A DNA stretch of 64,000 nt from Burkholderiales bacterium (GTDB taxonomy: Bacteria > Pseudomonadota > Gammaproteobacteria > Burkholderiales > Burkholderiaceae_F). Both the position numbers and the translations under genes were made by a program. Shown in pieces: positions 15,284 through 24,172 of this stretch (positions within the stretch are counted from its first letter, which is position 1; each line of letters starts with the position of its first letter). Under the pieces are notes generated by a model. It did not search any database. It was not told the DNA's origin and saw only the letters and a program-made list of their open reading frames with translations. The stretch is from the NCBI GenBank assembly GCA_020248865.1, contig JADCGS010000034.1:62001-126000 (forward strand). The letters run 5' to 3'.

Positions 15284-15958
15284 ATGAACCAGCGCAACCG
15301 CTTTCCCGCGCGCCGGCGCTTTCTCAAGCAGTCGGCGGCCCTGTCGGCCTCCGCCTCGCTGGCGGCGCCGGCGGCCGTGCTGGCCCAGGTGGGCCCGGGC
15401 CAGCAGACGGGTCTGCAGACGGGCCTGCAGATCGGCCTGCTGCACGACGTCGGCGGCGCGCTGGGCGATGCGGCGCTTGGCCGCAACGGGCGTGCGGCGG
15501 CCCTGCTCGCGCTGCGCGCGGCCAGCCGCAGCGGTGCCGCGATCGAGCCGGTGCTCGGCGATGGCGTGCGGCAAGCGGCTGCCATGCAGGCCCGCGGCAT
15601 CGGTGTGCTCGTGCTGCAGGCACCGGCGGCGGTCTGCGCGCAGGCGCTGGAGCAGTTGCCGCCCGCCGTATCGGCCTGGGTGCTGACGCCGGCGGCGCTC
15701 GCGGCGGCGCCGGCCGACGACACGCTGCACGGCCTGGCCGGGCGCACCGCGCCGGAGCAGCGCCCGGCCGTGCTGTCGAGCTATGCGGCGGTGCGGGTGG
15801 CGGCGCTGGCGCTGCGGCAGGCGCAGGAGCGGCCGCTGGCGGGCGTGCTGCCGGAGGCGCTGCCGGGCCTGCTGCCGGCCCACGGCGCGCAGCGGCTGAC
15901 GCCCGCCGAACTGGCGGCCCGGCGCGGGCTGCAAACCCTGATCGTCGTGGCCGCCTGA
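15284..15958 (+). CDS. Tat-exported protein of unknown function
   Basis: A 224-residue protein with a twin-arginine signal (ARRRFLKQSAALSASASLAA, cleavage near AVLAQ). After it comes a short Gln/Thr/Gly-Leu repeat (QTGLQTGLQ) and alternating strands and helices (IGLLHDVGGALGD, GIGVLVLQAPAAVC) that loosely recall one lobe of a type I periplasmic binding protein. It is too short for a full one, so it may be a reduced relative. It is extremely rich in Ala and Leu. It follows the response regulator by 84 nt on the same strand and could be read through from it. Function unknown. Confidence 0.65.
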   Translation: MNQRNRFPARRRFLKQSAALSASASLAAPAAVLAQVGPGQQTGLQTGLQIGLLHDVGGALGDAALGRNGRAAALLALRAASRSGAAIEPVLGDGVRQAAAMQARGIGVLVLQAPAAVCAQALEQLPPAVSAWVLTPAALAAAPADDTLHGLAGRTAPEQRPAVLSSYAAVRVAALALRQAQERPLAGVLPEALPGLLPAHGAQRLTPAELAARRGLQTLIVVAA

Positions 15959-16143
15959 CCGGGCCGGGGGCGAGCCGGCGTGTCTGCCTTGATCGCGCGG
16001 GACGCCCCTGGCTGCATAGCCGGCGCGTGCGGTGGCCCGGGCCGCGGCGGCGGCCGGCGCCGGGTGCGGCGCGCATCGGGCCGCGCCCTGAGCGGCCGCG
16101 CGCACGGCGGCGCGCGTTCACACCCCTGAGCGAGGTGGCGCCG

Positions 16144-16749
16144 ATGCGGCCGTGGTGGCTGACCCTCGCGCTGTCGTTGTCGCTGCCGCTGCCGCTGGCC
16201 GGGCTGCCGGCCGCCGCGCCGGCGCAGGAGCGCAGCACCACCGCGGACGTGATCGCGCTGACGGTGTGCGTGATCGATGCCGACCTGCGCCTGGCCGCGC
16301 TGGCGCAACTGGCGCGCGGTGCGGCCCGCGAGGCGGCCATCGAGGCGATCGGCGCGCAGATGCCCGACCCTGTGTACCGCGCGCAGGCCGAGCGGCGCGT
16401 CGACGAGGTTTATCGTGCCCGTCCGCCGGCGCCGCGGCCGTACGTGGCCGAGCGCCTGCAGCAGTGCGCGAGCAAAGCCGCGGTGCGCGTGAACGCGGCG
16501 GCGGCCGACGGCTGCTACCAGCTCACGCGCTTTGCCAACGACTTTTTTGCCGCGCGCGCCCAGCAGGTGCCGCTGGAGAAGACAGTGGCCAGCCTGCGCG
16601 AACTGGCGGCCGCGCAGGGCTTCGGCCCCGAGGCCGAAACGCGCCTGGCCCGGCTGGCGGCCAGCGTCTACGGCACCACGGTCGCGCCGCCCGAGTTCCG
16701 TGCAGGGCTGTTCTTTCACTGCGTGCTGCCGGGGCGCGGGCTGCGCTGA
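16144..16749 (+). CDS. Exported hypothetical protein
   Basis: A 201-residue protein from the ATG at 16144, with a GAGG-type ribosome site upstream. The signal peptide covers about residues 1-28 (LTLALSLSLPLPLAGLPAAA). The mature part is helical and has four cysteines (VCVID, QQCAS, DGCYQL and HCVLP) that could form disulfides in the periplasm. I do not recognise a family. It ends 10 nt before the amidase start and shares its strand, so the two are probably co-transcribed. The frame is open for a further 117 nt upstream, but that part lacks a signal-like start. Confidence 0.65.
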   Translation: MRPWWLTLALSLSLPLPLAGLPAAAPAQERSTTADVIALTVCVIDADLRLAALAQLARGAAREAAIEAIGAQMPDPVYRAQAERRVDEVYRARPPAPRPYVAERLQQCASKAAVRVNAAAADGCYQLTRFANDFFAARAQQVPLEKTVASLRELAAAQGFGPEAETRLARLAASVYGTTVAPPEFRAGLFFHCVLPGRGLR

Positions 16750-16759
16750 GGAGATCCGG

Positions 16760-18073
16760 ATGAAGCTGCCCCTGAACCGGCTCAGTGCCGTGACCCTGGT
16801 CCGCATGATCGCCGCCGGCGAGTGCTCGCCGGAGAGCGTGACGCGCTCGTTTCTCGACGCGATCGCCGAGCACGAGCCGACGGTGCAGGCTTATGCGTGG
16901 TTCGACGCCGACGGCGCGCTGGCCACCGCGCGCGCGCTGCACCTTTCGGCGCGGCGCGGGCCGCTGCACGGGCTGCCGGTGGCGGTCAAGGACAACATCG
17001 ACACGGCCGATGCGCCGAGCGCCTACGGGTCGGTCATCTACAGCGGCCACCGGCCGCAGACCGACGCGGCCTGCGTGGCGCTGCTGAAGGACGCGGGCGC
17101 CTTCGTGCTCGGCAAGACCGTGCTGGCGGAATTCGCCAACTTCACGCCGGGGCCGACCCGCAACCCGCATGCGTCGGCGCACACGCCGGGCGGCTCCTCC
17201 AGCGGCAGCGCGGCGGCGGTGGCGGCGCACATGGCGCCGCTGGCGCTGGGCACGCAGACCGCCGGCTCGGTGATCCGTCCGGCGGCCTTCTGCGGCGTGG
17301 TCGGCTACAAGCCGTCGCCGCGCCAGATTCCGCGTGCCGGCGTGAAGCCCAACTCGGACACGCTCGACGAGGTGGGTCTGTTCACGCGCAGCGTCGAGGA
17401 CGCCGCCTTTGCCGCTGCGGTGCTGGCGGTCCGGCCGGCCTGGCGCGAGCTGCCCGAGCAGGGCGCAGGCGGTGCCGCACCGGCGCTGGGCAGCGTGACG
17501 ACACCGCAGCAGCACCTGGCGAGCGCGGCGGCGCTGGCGGCACTCGAGCGCGCCGTGCAGCGCCTGGCGCAGCAGGGCGCGCGTGTGGCCGAGATCACCT
17601 GGCCGCGCGTGTTCGACGGGCTGTTCGAGGCGCAGCGCGTGGTGCAGTCGTTCGAGACCGCCCGCGCGCTCGCTCCGGAATACGCGTACCGGCGCCCGCA
17701 ACTGTCGCCGCGGCTGGTGGAGATCATCGAGCAGGGGCGCAGCACGCCGGTGGAGCAGTACGCGGCGGCCCTGCAACTGGGCCGCGGCTGCGTGGCGGCG
17801 ATCGACGGTCTGTTCGGCGCGGCCGAGGTGCTGCTCACGCTGAGCGCGCCGGGCCAGGCCCCGGCCGGCCTGGCGTCCACCGGCGACCCGGTGTTCAACC
17901 GCCCGTGGCAATTGCTCGGCTGCCCGATGATCAACCTGCCGGTGCCGCGCGCGCTGGCCCAGGGCGACCGCGGCCTGCCCCTGGGGCTGACCCTGGTGGC
18001 GCGGCCGGGCGACGAGACGCGGCTGTGGGCAGCGGCGGGGTGGATCGAGGCGCGGCTGGGGGCAGACGGCTGA
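16760..18073 (+). CDS. Amidase (amidase-signature family)
   Basis: A 437-residue amidohydrolase of the amidase-signature family, which splits amide bonds to a carboxylate and an amine or ammonia. The Ser-cisSer-Lys triad is visible: Lys77 in VAVKDNIDT, the Gly/Ser-rich signature GGSSSGSAAAVAAH near residues 144-158 and the nucleophile Ser170 in TAGSVIRPA. The ribosome site GAGGAG lies just before the ATG and the gene follows the exported protein by 10 nt. The length is short for glutamyl-tRNA amidotransferase subunit A, and gatB/gatC are absent, so it is likely a free amidase of unknown substrate. It has no signal peptide. Confidence 0.92.
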   Translation: MKLPLNRLSAVTLVRMIAAGECSPESVTRSFLDAIAEHEPTVQAYAWFDADGALATARALHLSARRGPLHGLPVAVKDNIDTADAPSAYGSVIYSGHRPQTDAACVALLKDAGAFVLGKTVLAEFANFTPGPTRNPHASAHTPGGSSSGSAAAVAAHMAPLALGTQTAGSVIRPAAFCGVVGYKPSPRQIPRAGVKPNSDTLDEVGLFTRSVEDAAFAAAVLAVRPAWRELPEQGAGGAAPALGSVTTPQQHLASAAALAALERAVQRLAQQGARVAEITWPRVFDGLFEAQRVVQSFETARALAPEYAYRRPQLSPRLVEIIEQGRSTPVEQYAAALQLGRGCVAAIDGLFGAAEVLLTLSAPGQAPAGLASTGDPVFNRPWQLLGCPMINLPVPRALAQGDRGLPLGLTLVARPGDETRLWAAAGWIEARLGADG

Positions 18074-18100
18074 CCCGGCGGCCCGGCCCGGCCGACCTGC

Positions 18101-18502
18101 TCAGGCGGCGGGGGCCAGCGGCGGCAGCGGGCGCGGCTTGCGGTCGCTGCCGGTGGCTACGTAGACGAGGGTCGCCTCGGTGACCTTCACCACCTCGGTC
18201 TCCAGGCGCATGCGCTCGGCGTAGACCTCGACCTCGACCGTCACGCTGGTGGTGCCGGTCTTGATCACGCGCGCGTGGAAGCTCAGCAGGTCGCCGACGA
18301 ACACCGGGTTCTTGAACAGGAAGCTGGTCACCGCGATAGTGGCCACGCGGCCGTTGGCGCGGCGCGCCGCCGGGATCGCGCCGGCGATGTCCACCTGCGC
18401 CATGATCCAGCCGCCGAACACGTCGCCGTGGATGTTGGCGTCGGCCGGCATCGGCATCACGCGCAGCACCGGCTTGTCTTGCGGCAGGGTCACGGGATTC
18501 AT
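18101..18502 (-). CDS. Acyl-CoA thioesterase (hotdog fold, YciA-like)
   Basis: A 133-residue single-hotdog thioesterase that would hydrolyse acyl-CoA to the free acid and CoA in the cytoplasm. The long central helix motif is ANIHGDVFGGWIMAQVDIAG, with the conserved Asp of the family, followed by the paired strands ATIAVTSFLFKNPVFVGDL and TSVTVEVEVYAERM. The ATG at 18502 is preferred over an upstream one (18541) because AGGAGA precedes it and the family starts here. It is transcribed away from the ABC exporter gene across a 53-nt divergent gap, and converges with the amidase. Confidence 0.92.
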   Translation of the reverse strand: MNPVTLPQDKPVLRVMPMPADANIHGDVFGGWIMAQVDIAGAIPAARRANGRVATIAVTSFLFKNPVFVGDLLSFHARVIKTGTTSVTVEVEVYAERMRLETEVVKVTEATLVYVATGSDRKPRPLPPLAPAA

Positions 18503-18555
18503 CGCGGGTCTCCTGGCACGCGGCGGACAAACATGCGCCACGATAAGCTAACGCG

Positions 18556-20412
18556 ATGCGAGGCATGAGAGCCGTCGGCCACAGTCCGTCGCCGCCGCCG
18601 GTCGCCGGCGCGGCGGGCGCCGACTGGAGCGTGCTGGCCACGCTGCTGCCCTACCTGTGGGAGTACAAGGGCCGGGTCCTGTTCGCGATCGCCTGCCTGG
18701 TGGCGGCCAAGCTGGCGGTGGTGGCGGTGCCGGTGCTGCTCAAGCACATCGTCGACGCCTTTGCCGCCGCGCCGACCCTGGAGGCGCGCACCCTGGTGGC
18801 GGTGCCGGTGCTGCTGATCGCGGCCTACGGGGTGCTGCGGCTGTCCAACTCGGTGTTCACCGAGCTGCGCGAGTTCTTCTTCGCCAAGGTGACGCAGGCG
18901 TCGGTGCGCAAGATCGCGCTGCGCACCTTCCGCCACCTGCACTCTCTGTCGCTGCGCTTCCACCTGGAGCGGCGCACCGGCGCGGTGACGCGCGAGATCG
19001 ACCACGGCATCCGCGGCATCTCTTCGCTGATCAGCTTCACGCTGTACTCGATCCTGCCGACGCTGGTGGAGCTCACCCTGGTGCTGGGCTATCTGCTGCT
19101 CAACTACGAGATCTGGTTCGCGGCGATCGTGGCCGTCAGCCTCGTGGTCTACGTCGGCTTCACCTTCGCCGTGACCAACTGGCGCACGCGCTTTCGGCGC
19201 GAGATGAACGAGCTCGACGCCAAGGCCAGCAGCCGTGCGGTCGACAGCCTGCTGAACTTCGAGACGGTCAAGTACTTCAACAACGAGCGCTTCGAGGCCG
19301 AGCGCTACGACGGCACGCTGGCGCAGCAGGAACACGCCGCGATCCGCAGCCAGCAGTCGCTCAACCTGCTCAATGCCGGCCAGCAGGCCATCATCGCGGT
19401 GGCGCTGACGCTGATGCTGTGGCGCGCCGCGCTCGGCGTGGCCGAGGGCCGCATGACGGTGGGCGACCTGGTGCTGGTCAACGCCTTCATGCTGCAGCTT
19501 TACGTGCCGCTCAATTTCCTCGGCGTGATTTATCGCGAGATCAAGCAGGCGCTGACCGACATGGACCGGATGTTCCGGCTCATGCAGGAGCATCGCGAGG
19601 TGGACGACGCGCCGGGCGCGCCGCCGCTGCGGCTGTCCGGCGGCGAAATTCGCTTCGAGTCGGTGGACTTCGGCTACGACCCGCGGCGCCGGGTGCTGCA
19701 CGAGGTGAGCTTCACGGTGCCGGCCGGCACCACCACCGCCGTGGTGGGGGCCACCGGTTCGGGCAAGAGCACGCTGGCGCGGCTCATCTTCCGCTTCTAC
19801 GACGTGCAGGGCGGGCGCGTGCTGATCGACGGCCAGGACGTGCGCAACGTCACGCAGGCGAGCCTGCGCGCGGCCATCGGCATCGTGCCGCAGGACACGG
19901 TGCTGTTCAACGACAGCATCGAGTACAACATCGCCTACGGTCGGCCGGGCGCCAGCCGCGCCGAGGTGGAGGCGGCCGCGCGCAGCGCGCACATCCACGA
20001 CTTCATCGCGCGGCTGCCCGATGGCTACGCCACCCAGGTCGGCGAGCGCGGACTGAAGCTGTCGGGCGGCGAGAAGCAGCGCGTGGCCATTGCCCGCACG
20101 CTGCTGAAGAACCCCGCGATCCTGATCTTCGACGAGGCCACCAGCGCGCTGGATTCGCGCACCGAGCGCGATATTCAGCACGAACTGGAGGTGATCGCCG
20201 CGCAGCGCACCACGCTGGTGATTGCGCACCGCCTGTCGACCATCGTCAACGCCGACCAGATCCTGGTGCTGGATCACGGTCGCATCGTCGAGCGCGGCAG
20301 CCACGACGAGCTGCTGGCCCGGCCCGATGGGCACTACGCCCGCCTGTGGGCGGTGCAGCAGCGGGAGCGTGAACCGGCCGCGACCGGAGCGGCCTGGCCT
20401 GTGAGCCTGTGA
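18556..20412 (+). CDS. Atm1-type ABC exporter (half-transporter)
   Basis: A 618-residue half-transporter with an N-terminal six-helix membrane domain (about residues 35-325) and a C-terminal ATPase (about 360-600). Walker A is GATGSGKST, the signature LSGGEKQR, Walker B ILIFDEATSALD and the switch histidine is in VIAHRLSTI. The membrane-domain segment LNFETVKYFNNERFEAERYD is characteristic of the Atm1/HMT1 (ABCB7) clade, which exports glutathione-linked sulfur or metal conjugates and supports iron-sulfur assembly or metal tolerance. It works as a homodimer. It lies 53 nt from the divergent thioesterase gene, so both promoters share that gap. Confidence 0.93.
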   Translation: MRGMRAVGHSPSPPPVAGAAGADWSVLATLLPYLWEYKGRVLFAIACLVAAKLAVVAVPVLLKHIVDAFAAAPTLEARTLVAVPVLLIAAYGVLRLSNSVFTELREFFFAKVTQASVRKIALRTFRHLHSLSLRFHLERRTGAVTREIDHGIRGISSLISFTLYSILPTLVELTLVLGYLLLNYEIWFAAIVAVSLVVYVGFTFAVTNWRTRFRREMNELDAKASSRAVDSLLNFETVKYFNNERFEAERYDGTLAQQEHAAIRSQQSLNLLNAGQQAIIAVALTLMLWRAALGVAEGRMTVGDLVLVNAFMLQLYVPLNFLGVIYREIKQALTDMDRMFRLMQEHREVDDAPGAPPLRLSGGEIRFESVDFGYDPRRRVLHEVSFTVPAGTTTAVVGATGSGKSTLARLIFRFYDVQGGRVLIDGQDVRNVTQASLRAAIGIVPQDTVLFNDSIEYNIAYGRPGASRAEVEAAARSAHIHDFIARLPDGYATQVGERGLKLSGGEKQRVAIARTLLKNPAILIFDEATSALDSRTERDIQHELEVIAAQRTTLVIAHRLSTIVNADQILVLDHGRIVERGSHDELLARPDGHYARLWAVQQREREPAATGAAWPVSL

Positions 20413-20627
20413 AAAAGGTCGTCGCGCGCGGCCTGCGGCCGCGCCGAGCAGCGGACCCGTACAGAGTGGTGCGGCGAGCAGCGCAGGCGCGAGGTCGGCC
20501 CGCGCAGTGGTCCTTTTCACGGGCTCTGTGTCGAGGCGGCGGGCCGGTCCTCGCGCACTCGGCCTCGGGCGACGCACTGCCGGAGTGCGGCTATCCTGGC
20601 GCATCTCACCGTCCGTCTGCGCCAGCC

Positions 20628-21566
20628 ATGATCCGTTACGTGCGCCCGTTGCTCGCTCCGCTGGTTGCGGTTGTGCTGATGCATTCGCCCGTGCTGGCGC
20701 AGGCACCCGCCGCGCAACCGGCCGCCGCGGCCGCACCGGTGCCGCCCACCCTGCAGAAGATCCGCGCGAGCGGCGTGATCGTGCTGGCGCACCGCGAGGC
20801 CTCGGTGCCGTTTTCCTACCTGGATGCCAACCAGCGGCCGATCGGCTATGCACTGGAATTGTGCGAGCAGGTGGTCGATGCGGTGCGGCGCGAGCTGAAA
20901 CTGCCCAATCTGCGCACCGAGTACCTGCGGGTGAGCGCGGCCGAGCGCATCCCGAGCCTGCTTTCCGGGCGCGCCGACCTGGAGTGCGGCAACACCACCA
21001 ACACCGCCGAGCGCCGCAAGCAGGTGGCTTTCACGATGACGCACTTCTTCGCCTTCGGCCGCCTGCTGGTGCGCAGCGACTCCCGGGTGCAGCGGCTGAT
21101 CGACCTGTGGGGGCAGGCCATCGTGGTCAACCGCGGCTCGACCCATGCGCGCGAGCTGGCCGCGCGGATCGAGCGCACCGGCTTCGTGGCGCGGGTGGTC
21201 GAGGCGCAGGACGCCGCGGAGGCATTTGCGCTGCTGCAGCAAGGCAAGGTGCAGGCTTACCTGCACGACGACATCGTGCTGGCGGCGCTGCGTGCCAACA
21301 GCGAGCGGCCCGAGGACTGGCGGCTGGCGGCGGAAACGACCTCGGTCGAACCCCTGGCGATCATGCTGCGGCGTGATGACCCGGAGTTCAAGCGCCTAGT
21401 CGACACGACGATCGGGCGCTACATGGTCGACGGCCGGATCCAGTCCCTGTGGCGGCGCTGGTTCGAGTCGCCGATCCCGCCCGGCAACCGCACGCTGGGT
21501 GTGCCGATGAGCGCACTGATGCGCGACCAGGCGCGTTTCCCGATTGCCGACGACAGCGTTCGCTGA
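20628..21566 (+). CDS. ABC transporter amino-acid-binding protein (solitary)
   Basis: A 312-residue periplasmic binding protein, PBP-II family, of the glutamate/aspartate (GltI) type. The signal peptide covers about residues 1-24 (LAPLVAVVLMHSPVLAQ). Family marks are IRASGVIVLAHREASVPFSY, the ligand loop SGRADLECGNTTNTAERR and RGSTHARELAARI. It stands 202 nt upstream of aapJ on the same strand but has no permease of its own, so it may feed the aap permeases or a distant system. The 215 nt before it hold no gene that I can support. The start is chosen at the signal peptide; the ribosome site is weak. Confidence 0.88.
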   Translation: MIRYVRPLLAPLVAVVLMHSPVLAQAPAAQPAAAAAPVPPTLQKIRASGVIVLAHREASVPFSYLDANQRPIGYALELCEQVVDAVRRELKLPNLRTEYLRVSAAERIPSLLSGRADLECGNTTNTAERRKQVAFTMTHFFAFGRLLVRSDSRVQRLIDLWGQAIVVNRGSTHARELAARIERTGFVARVVEAQDAAEAFALLQQGKVQAYLHDDIVLAALRANSERPEDWRLAAETTSVEPLAIMLRRDDPEFKRLVDTTIGRYMVDGRIQSLWRRWFESPIPPGNRTLGVPMSALMRDQARFPIADDSVR

Positions 21567-21675
21567 AGCGCGGCGTTGCAAGGCGAGGGTTTTTCCTTAT
21601 TCGGCCCGCGATCGGGCGGCCGCGGTTGTGTCGGTGCAACGTCGTGGCATGGTCCGTGCGTGCAGGGCGGTGATA

Positions 21676-21705
21676 GAGTGTCCCAGCCTCAGGGACCGGA
21701 CACTC
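21676..21705. promoter_or_regulatory. Inverted repeat in the aapJ leader
   Basis: Two perfect 8-nt arms (GAGTGTCC / GGACACTC) with a 14-nt loop end 63 nt before the aapJ ATG. It may be a regulator site or a leader hairpin; nothing else decides between them. Confidence 0.4.
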
Positions 21706-21768
21706 CGGCCACATGACAACAACGAGGGGCCGGCGAATTGCCGTACTGGATCTTTCAGGAGAACCTGC

Positions 21769-22809
21769 ATGAATAAGTTCGTTAGCAAACTGCTCGTCGG
21801 CGGGGCCATTGCCGCCGGCGCCATGACCGCCCTGCCGGCGCACGCCGGCAAGGTGCTGGACGCCATCAAGCAGCGCGGCCAGCTCGTCTGCGGCGTCAAT
21901 ACCGGTCTGGCCGGCTTTTCCGCGGCCGACAGCCAGGGCAACTGGAGCGGTCTGGACGTTGACGTCTGCCGTGCCATTGCCGCGGCCATCCTGGGTGACG
22001 CGACCAAGGTGCGCTGGGTGCCGCTGAACGCGCAGCAGCGCTTCACGGCGCTGGCCGCGGGCGAGATCGACGTGCTGTCGCGCAACTCCACCTGGACACT
22101 GACCCGCGATGCCTCGCTCGGCCTGTCGTTTGCGGCCATCACCTACTACGACGGCCAGGGCTTCATGGTGCCGGCCAAGAGCAAGATCCGCAGCGCCAAG
22201 CAGTTGAAGGGTGCGACCGTCTGCGTGCAGTCGGGCACCACCACCGAGAAGAACCTGACCGACTACGCGCGCGCCAACAACCTTGGCATCAAGCCGGTCG
22301 TGTTCGAGAAGGTCGAGGCTGCCACCGGCGCCTACTTCGCCGGACGCTGCCAGGCCTACACGACCGACGCCTCGGGTCTGGCCTCGGTGCGCAACCGCGA
22401 GGCCAAGAACCCCGCCGACCACATCATCCTGCCGGAGCTCATCTCCAAGGAGCCGCTGGGCCTGTTCGTGCGCCGTGGCGACGACGAGCTGTTCCAGATC
22501 GCCCGCTGGGTGTTCTTCGGCCTGCTGGAGGCCGAGGAGTACGGCGTGACCCAGGCCAATGCCGACAAGCTGCGTGCCGAGAGCCAGGACCCGGTGGTGC
22601 AGCGTCTGCTGGGCGCCGACAAGGCCGAGGACATGGGCAAGCTGCTGGGCCTGGAGCGCACGTTCATGCTCAGCGCCATCAAGGCGGTCGGCAACTACGG
22701 CGAGATCTTCGAGCGCAACGTCGGCACCAAGACTGCCATTGGCCTGCCGCGCGGCAGCAACAACCTGTGGAATCAGGGCGGGCTGATGTACGCGCCGCCG
22801 TTCCGCTAG
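21769..22809 (+). CDS. aapJ: General L-amino acid ABC transporter binding protein
   Basis: A 346-residue periplasmic binding protein of the AapJ type, the wide-specificity L-amino acid system first described in Rhizobium. The signal peptide is about residues 1-25 (cleavage near PAHAG). Landmarks are QLVCGVNTGLAGFS, the ligand-binding region SRNSTWTLTRDASLG, CVQSGTTTEKNLTDY and the typical end GLPRGSNNLWNQGGLMYAPP. An AGGAG ribosome site precedes the ATG. It leads aapQ, aapM and aapP on the same strand. A strong hairpin directly downstream probably keeps its message more abundant than that of the permeases. Confidence 0.95.
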   Translation: MNKFVSKLLVGGAIAAGAMTALPAHAGKVLDAIKQRGQLVCGVNTGLAGFSAADSQGNWSGLDVDVCRAIAAAILGDATKVRWVPLNAQQRFTALAAGEIDVLSRNSTWTLTRDASLGLSFAAITYYDGQGFMVPAKSKIRSAKQLKGATVCVQSGTTTEKNLTDYARANNLGIKPVVFEKVEAATGAYFAGRCQAYTTDASGLASVRNREAKNPADHIILPELISKEPLGLFVRRGDDELFQIARWVFFGLLEAEEYGVTQANADKLRAESQDPVVQRLLGADKAEDMGKLLGLERTFMLSAIKAVGNYGEIFERNVGTKTAIGLPRGSNNLWNQGGLMYAPPFR

Positions 22810-22827
22810 GCATCTGAGGTGTGACCC

Positions 22828-22854
22828 ACGGCCCGCGGCCTTGCCGCGGGCCGT
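22828..22854 (+). promoter_or_regulatory. Strong hairpin between aapJ and aapQ
   Basis: A perfect 11-bp stem (ACGGCCCGCGG / CCGCGGGCCGT, loop CCTTG) starts 19 nt after the aapJ stop and lacks a T-run. Such hairpins behind binding-protein genes usually act as partial terminators or as barriers to RNA decay, giving more binding protein than permease. The role is inferred. Confidence 0.75.
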
Positions 22855-22969
22855 GCCGCCTTGGCCCCCCGGCCGAGGCGTCTGACCGCAGCGTCCTGGC
22901 GCCAGCCGCGCGTCCAGGGCGCTGCCGTCAGAACGAGAACCTCCCCGCATCACCGAGGGATCGCCCCCG

Positions 22970-24169
22970 ATGGCCGCTGCCCCGTCTACCGCCCCGCCCC
23001 GCCAGCCGCCGCGCAAGCGCGACTGGTCGTGGCGCAGCCAGGCCTTCCGCGGACTGGTCTACCAGGTGCTCGCCTTCGCGGCGATCGGCCTGCTGGTGTG
23101 GTTCCTCGCGCACAACACGCTCGAGAACATGCGCGCGCGCGGCATTCAGTCGGGCTTCGGCTTCCTCGCCCAGCCGGCCGGCTTCGACATCGGCGAGATG
23201 CTGATCCGCTACGAGTCGATCGACCCGTACTGGAAAGCCTTCCTGGTGGGCGTGCTCAACACGCTGCGGGTGGCCATCGTCGGCATCGTGCTGACCACGC
23301 TCATCGGCACGCTGGTGGGCATCGGCCGGTTTTCCCACAACGCGCTGGTGCGCGGCCTGTGCTACGGCTACGTGGAGCTGTTCCGCAACGTGCCGGTGCT
23401 GCTGCAACTGCTGATGTGGTACCTGTTCCTGACCCAGGTGCTGCCGGCCACCTACGAGGCGTGGAACGTCCTGAACCTGTTTTTCCTGAGCAAGGGCGGG
23501 GTGGCGATCCCGGCGCCGGTGTGGGGACTGGGGCAGGGGCTGGCCGCCGTCGGCGCGGTGATCGGCCTCGGGGCGGCTGCGCTGTACCGCCAGTGGGCCA
23601 CCCGCCGCTTCGAGGCCACCGGGCAGCCGCTGCCGACCTTCTGGCCGAGCGTGGGCATCGTGCTGGGCATGGCGCTGCTGGGTTGGGTCCTCGGCGGCGC
23701 GCCCACGGCGTGGAACCTGCCCCGGCAGGGCGACATCATGGTCGAGGGCGGCATGGCCGCCACGCCCGAGTTTCTCGCCGTGCTCTTCGGTCTGGTGTTC
23801 TACACGGCCGCCTTCGTGGCCGAGGTGGTGCGTGCCGGCATTGCCGCCGTGCCGCACGGCCAGACCGAGGCGGCCGGCAGCCTGGGCCTGTCCAAGGGCC
23901 AGGCGATGCGGCTGGTGATCCTGCCGCAGGCGCTGCGCGTGATCATCCCGCCGATGACCAACCAGTACCTGAACCTGACCAAGAACTCGTCGCTGGCGGT
24001 GGCCATCGGCTACCCCGACGTGGTCTCCATCACCAACACCGCAATCAACCAGACCGGCCGCGCGGTCGAGTGCATCGCCATCATCATGCTCGTGTACCTG
24101 ACGACCTCGCTGTCCACCAGCGGGTTCATGAACTGGTACAACAAGCGGGCAGCCATTAAAGAAAGGTAA
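22970..24169 (+). CDS. aapQ: General L-amino acid ABC transporter permease AapQ
   Basis: A 399-residue inner-membrane permease of the HisMQ type. The N-terminus has a hydrophobic helix near residues 30-45 and a long periplasmic part (LENMRARGIQSGFGFLAQPA) typical of AapQ. The permease core holds ELFRNVPVLLQL and the EAA-like loop QTEAAGSLGLSKGQAMRLVI near residues 298-317. A central insertion of about 90 residues (roughly 165-260) with two more hydrophobic stretches sets AapQ apart from smaller permeases. It is followed after 3 nt by aapM, with which it forms the membrane channel. Confidence 0.95.
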   Translation: MAAAPSTAPPRQPPRKRDWSWRSQAFRGLVYQVLAFAAIGLLVWFLAHNTLENMRARGIQSGFGFLAQPAGFDIGEMLIRYESIDPYWKAFLVGVLNTLRVAIVGIVLTTLIGTLVGIGRFSHNALVRGLCYGYVELFRNVPVLLQLLMWYLFLTQVLPATYEAWNVLNLFFLSKGGVAIPAPVWGLGQGLAAVGAVIGLGAAALYRQWATRRFEATGQPLPTFWPSVGIVLGMALLGWVLGGAPTAWNLPRQGDIMVEGGMAATPEFLAVLFGLVFYTAAFVAEVVRAGIAAVPHGQTEAAGSLGLSKGQAMRLVILPQALRVIIPPMTNQYLNLTKNSSLAVAIGYPDVVSITNTAINQTGRAVECIAIIMLVYLTTSLSTSGFMNWYNKRAAIKER

Positions 24170-24172
24170 GCC

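Noticed and set aside
12920-16105. A long minus-strand frame through the kinase/regulator region with GRIDGLIDGLVDGL-type repeats
   Set aside because: The peptide repeat is only the reverse reading of the 12-bp DNA array, and the frame opposes well-defined genes.
22828-22854. Hairpin after aapJ as a full intrinsic terminator
   Set aside because: There is no T-run behind the stem and the operon clearly continues with aapQ.
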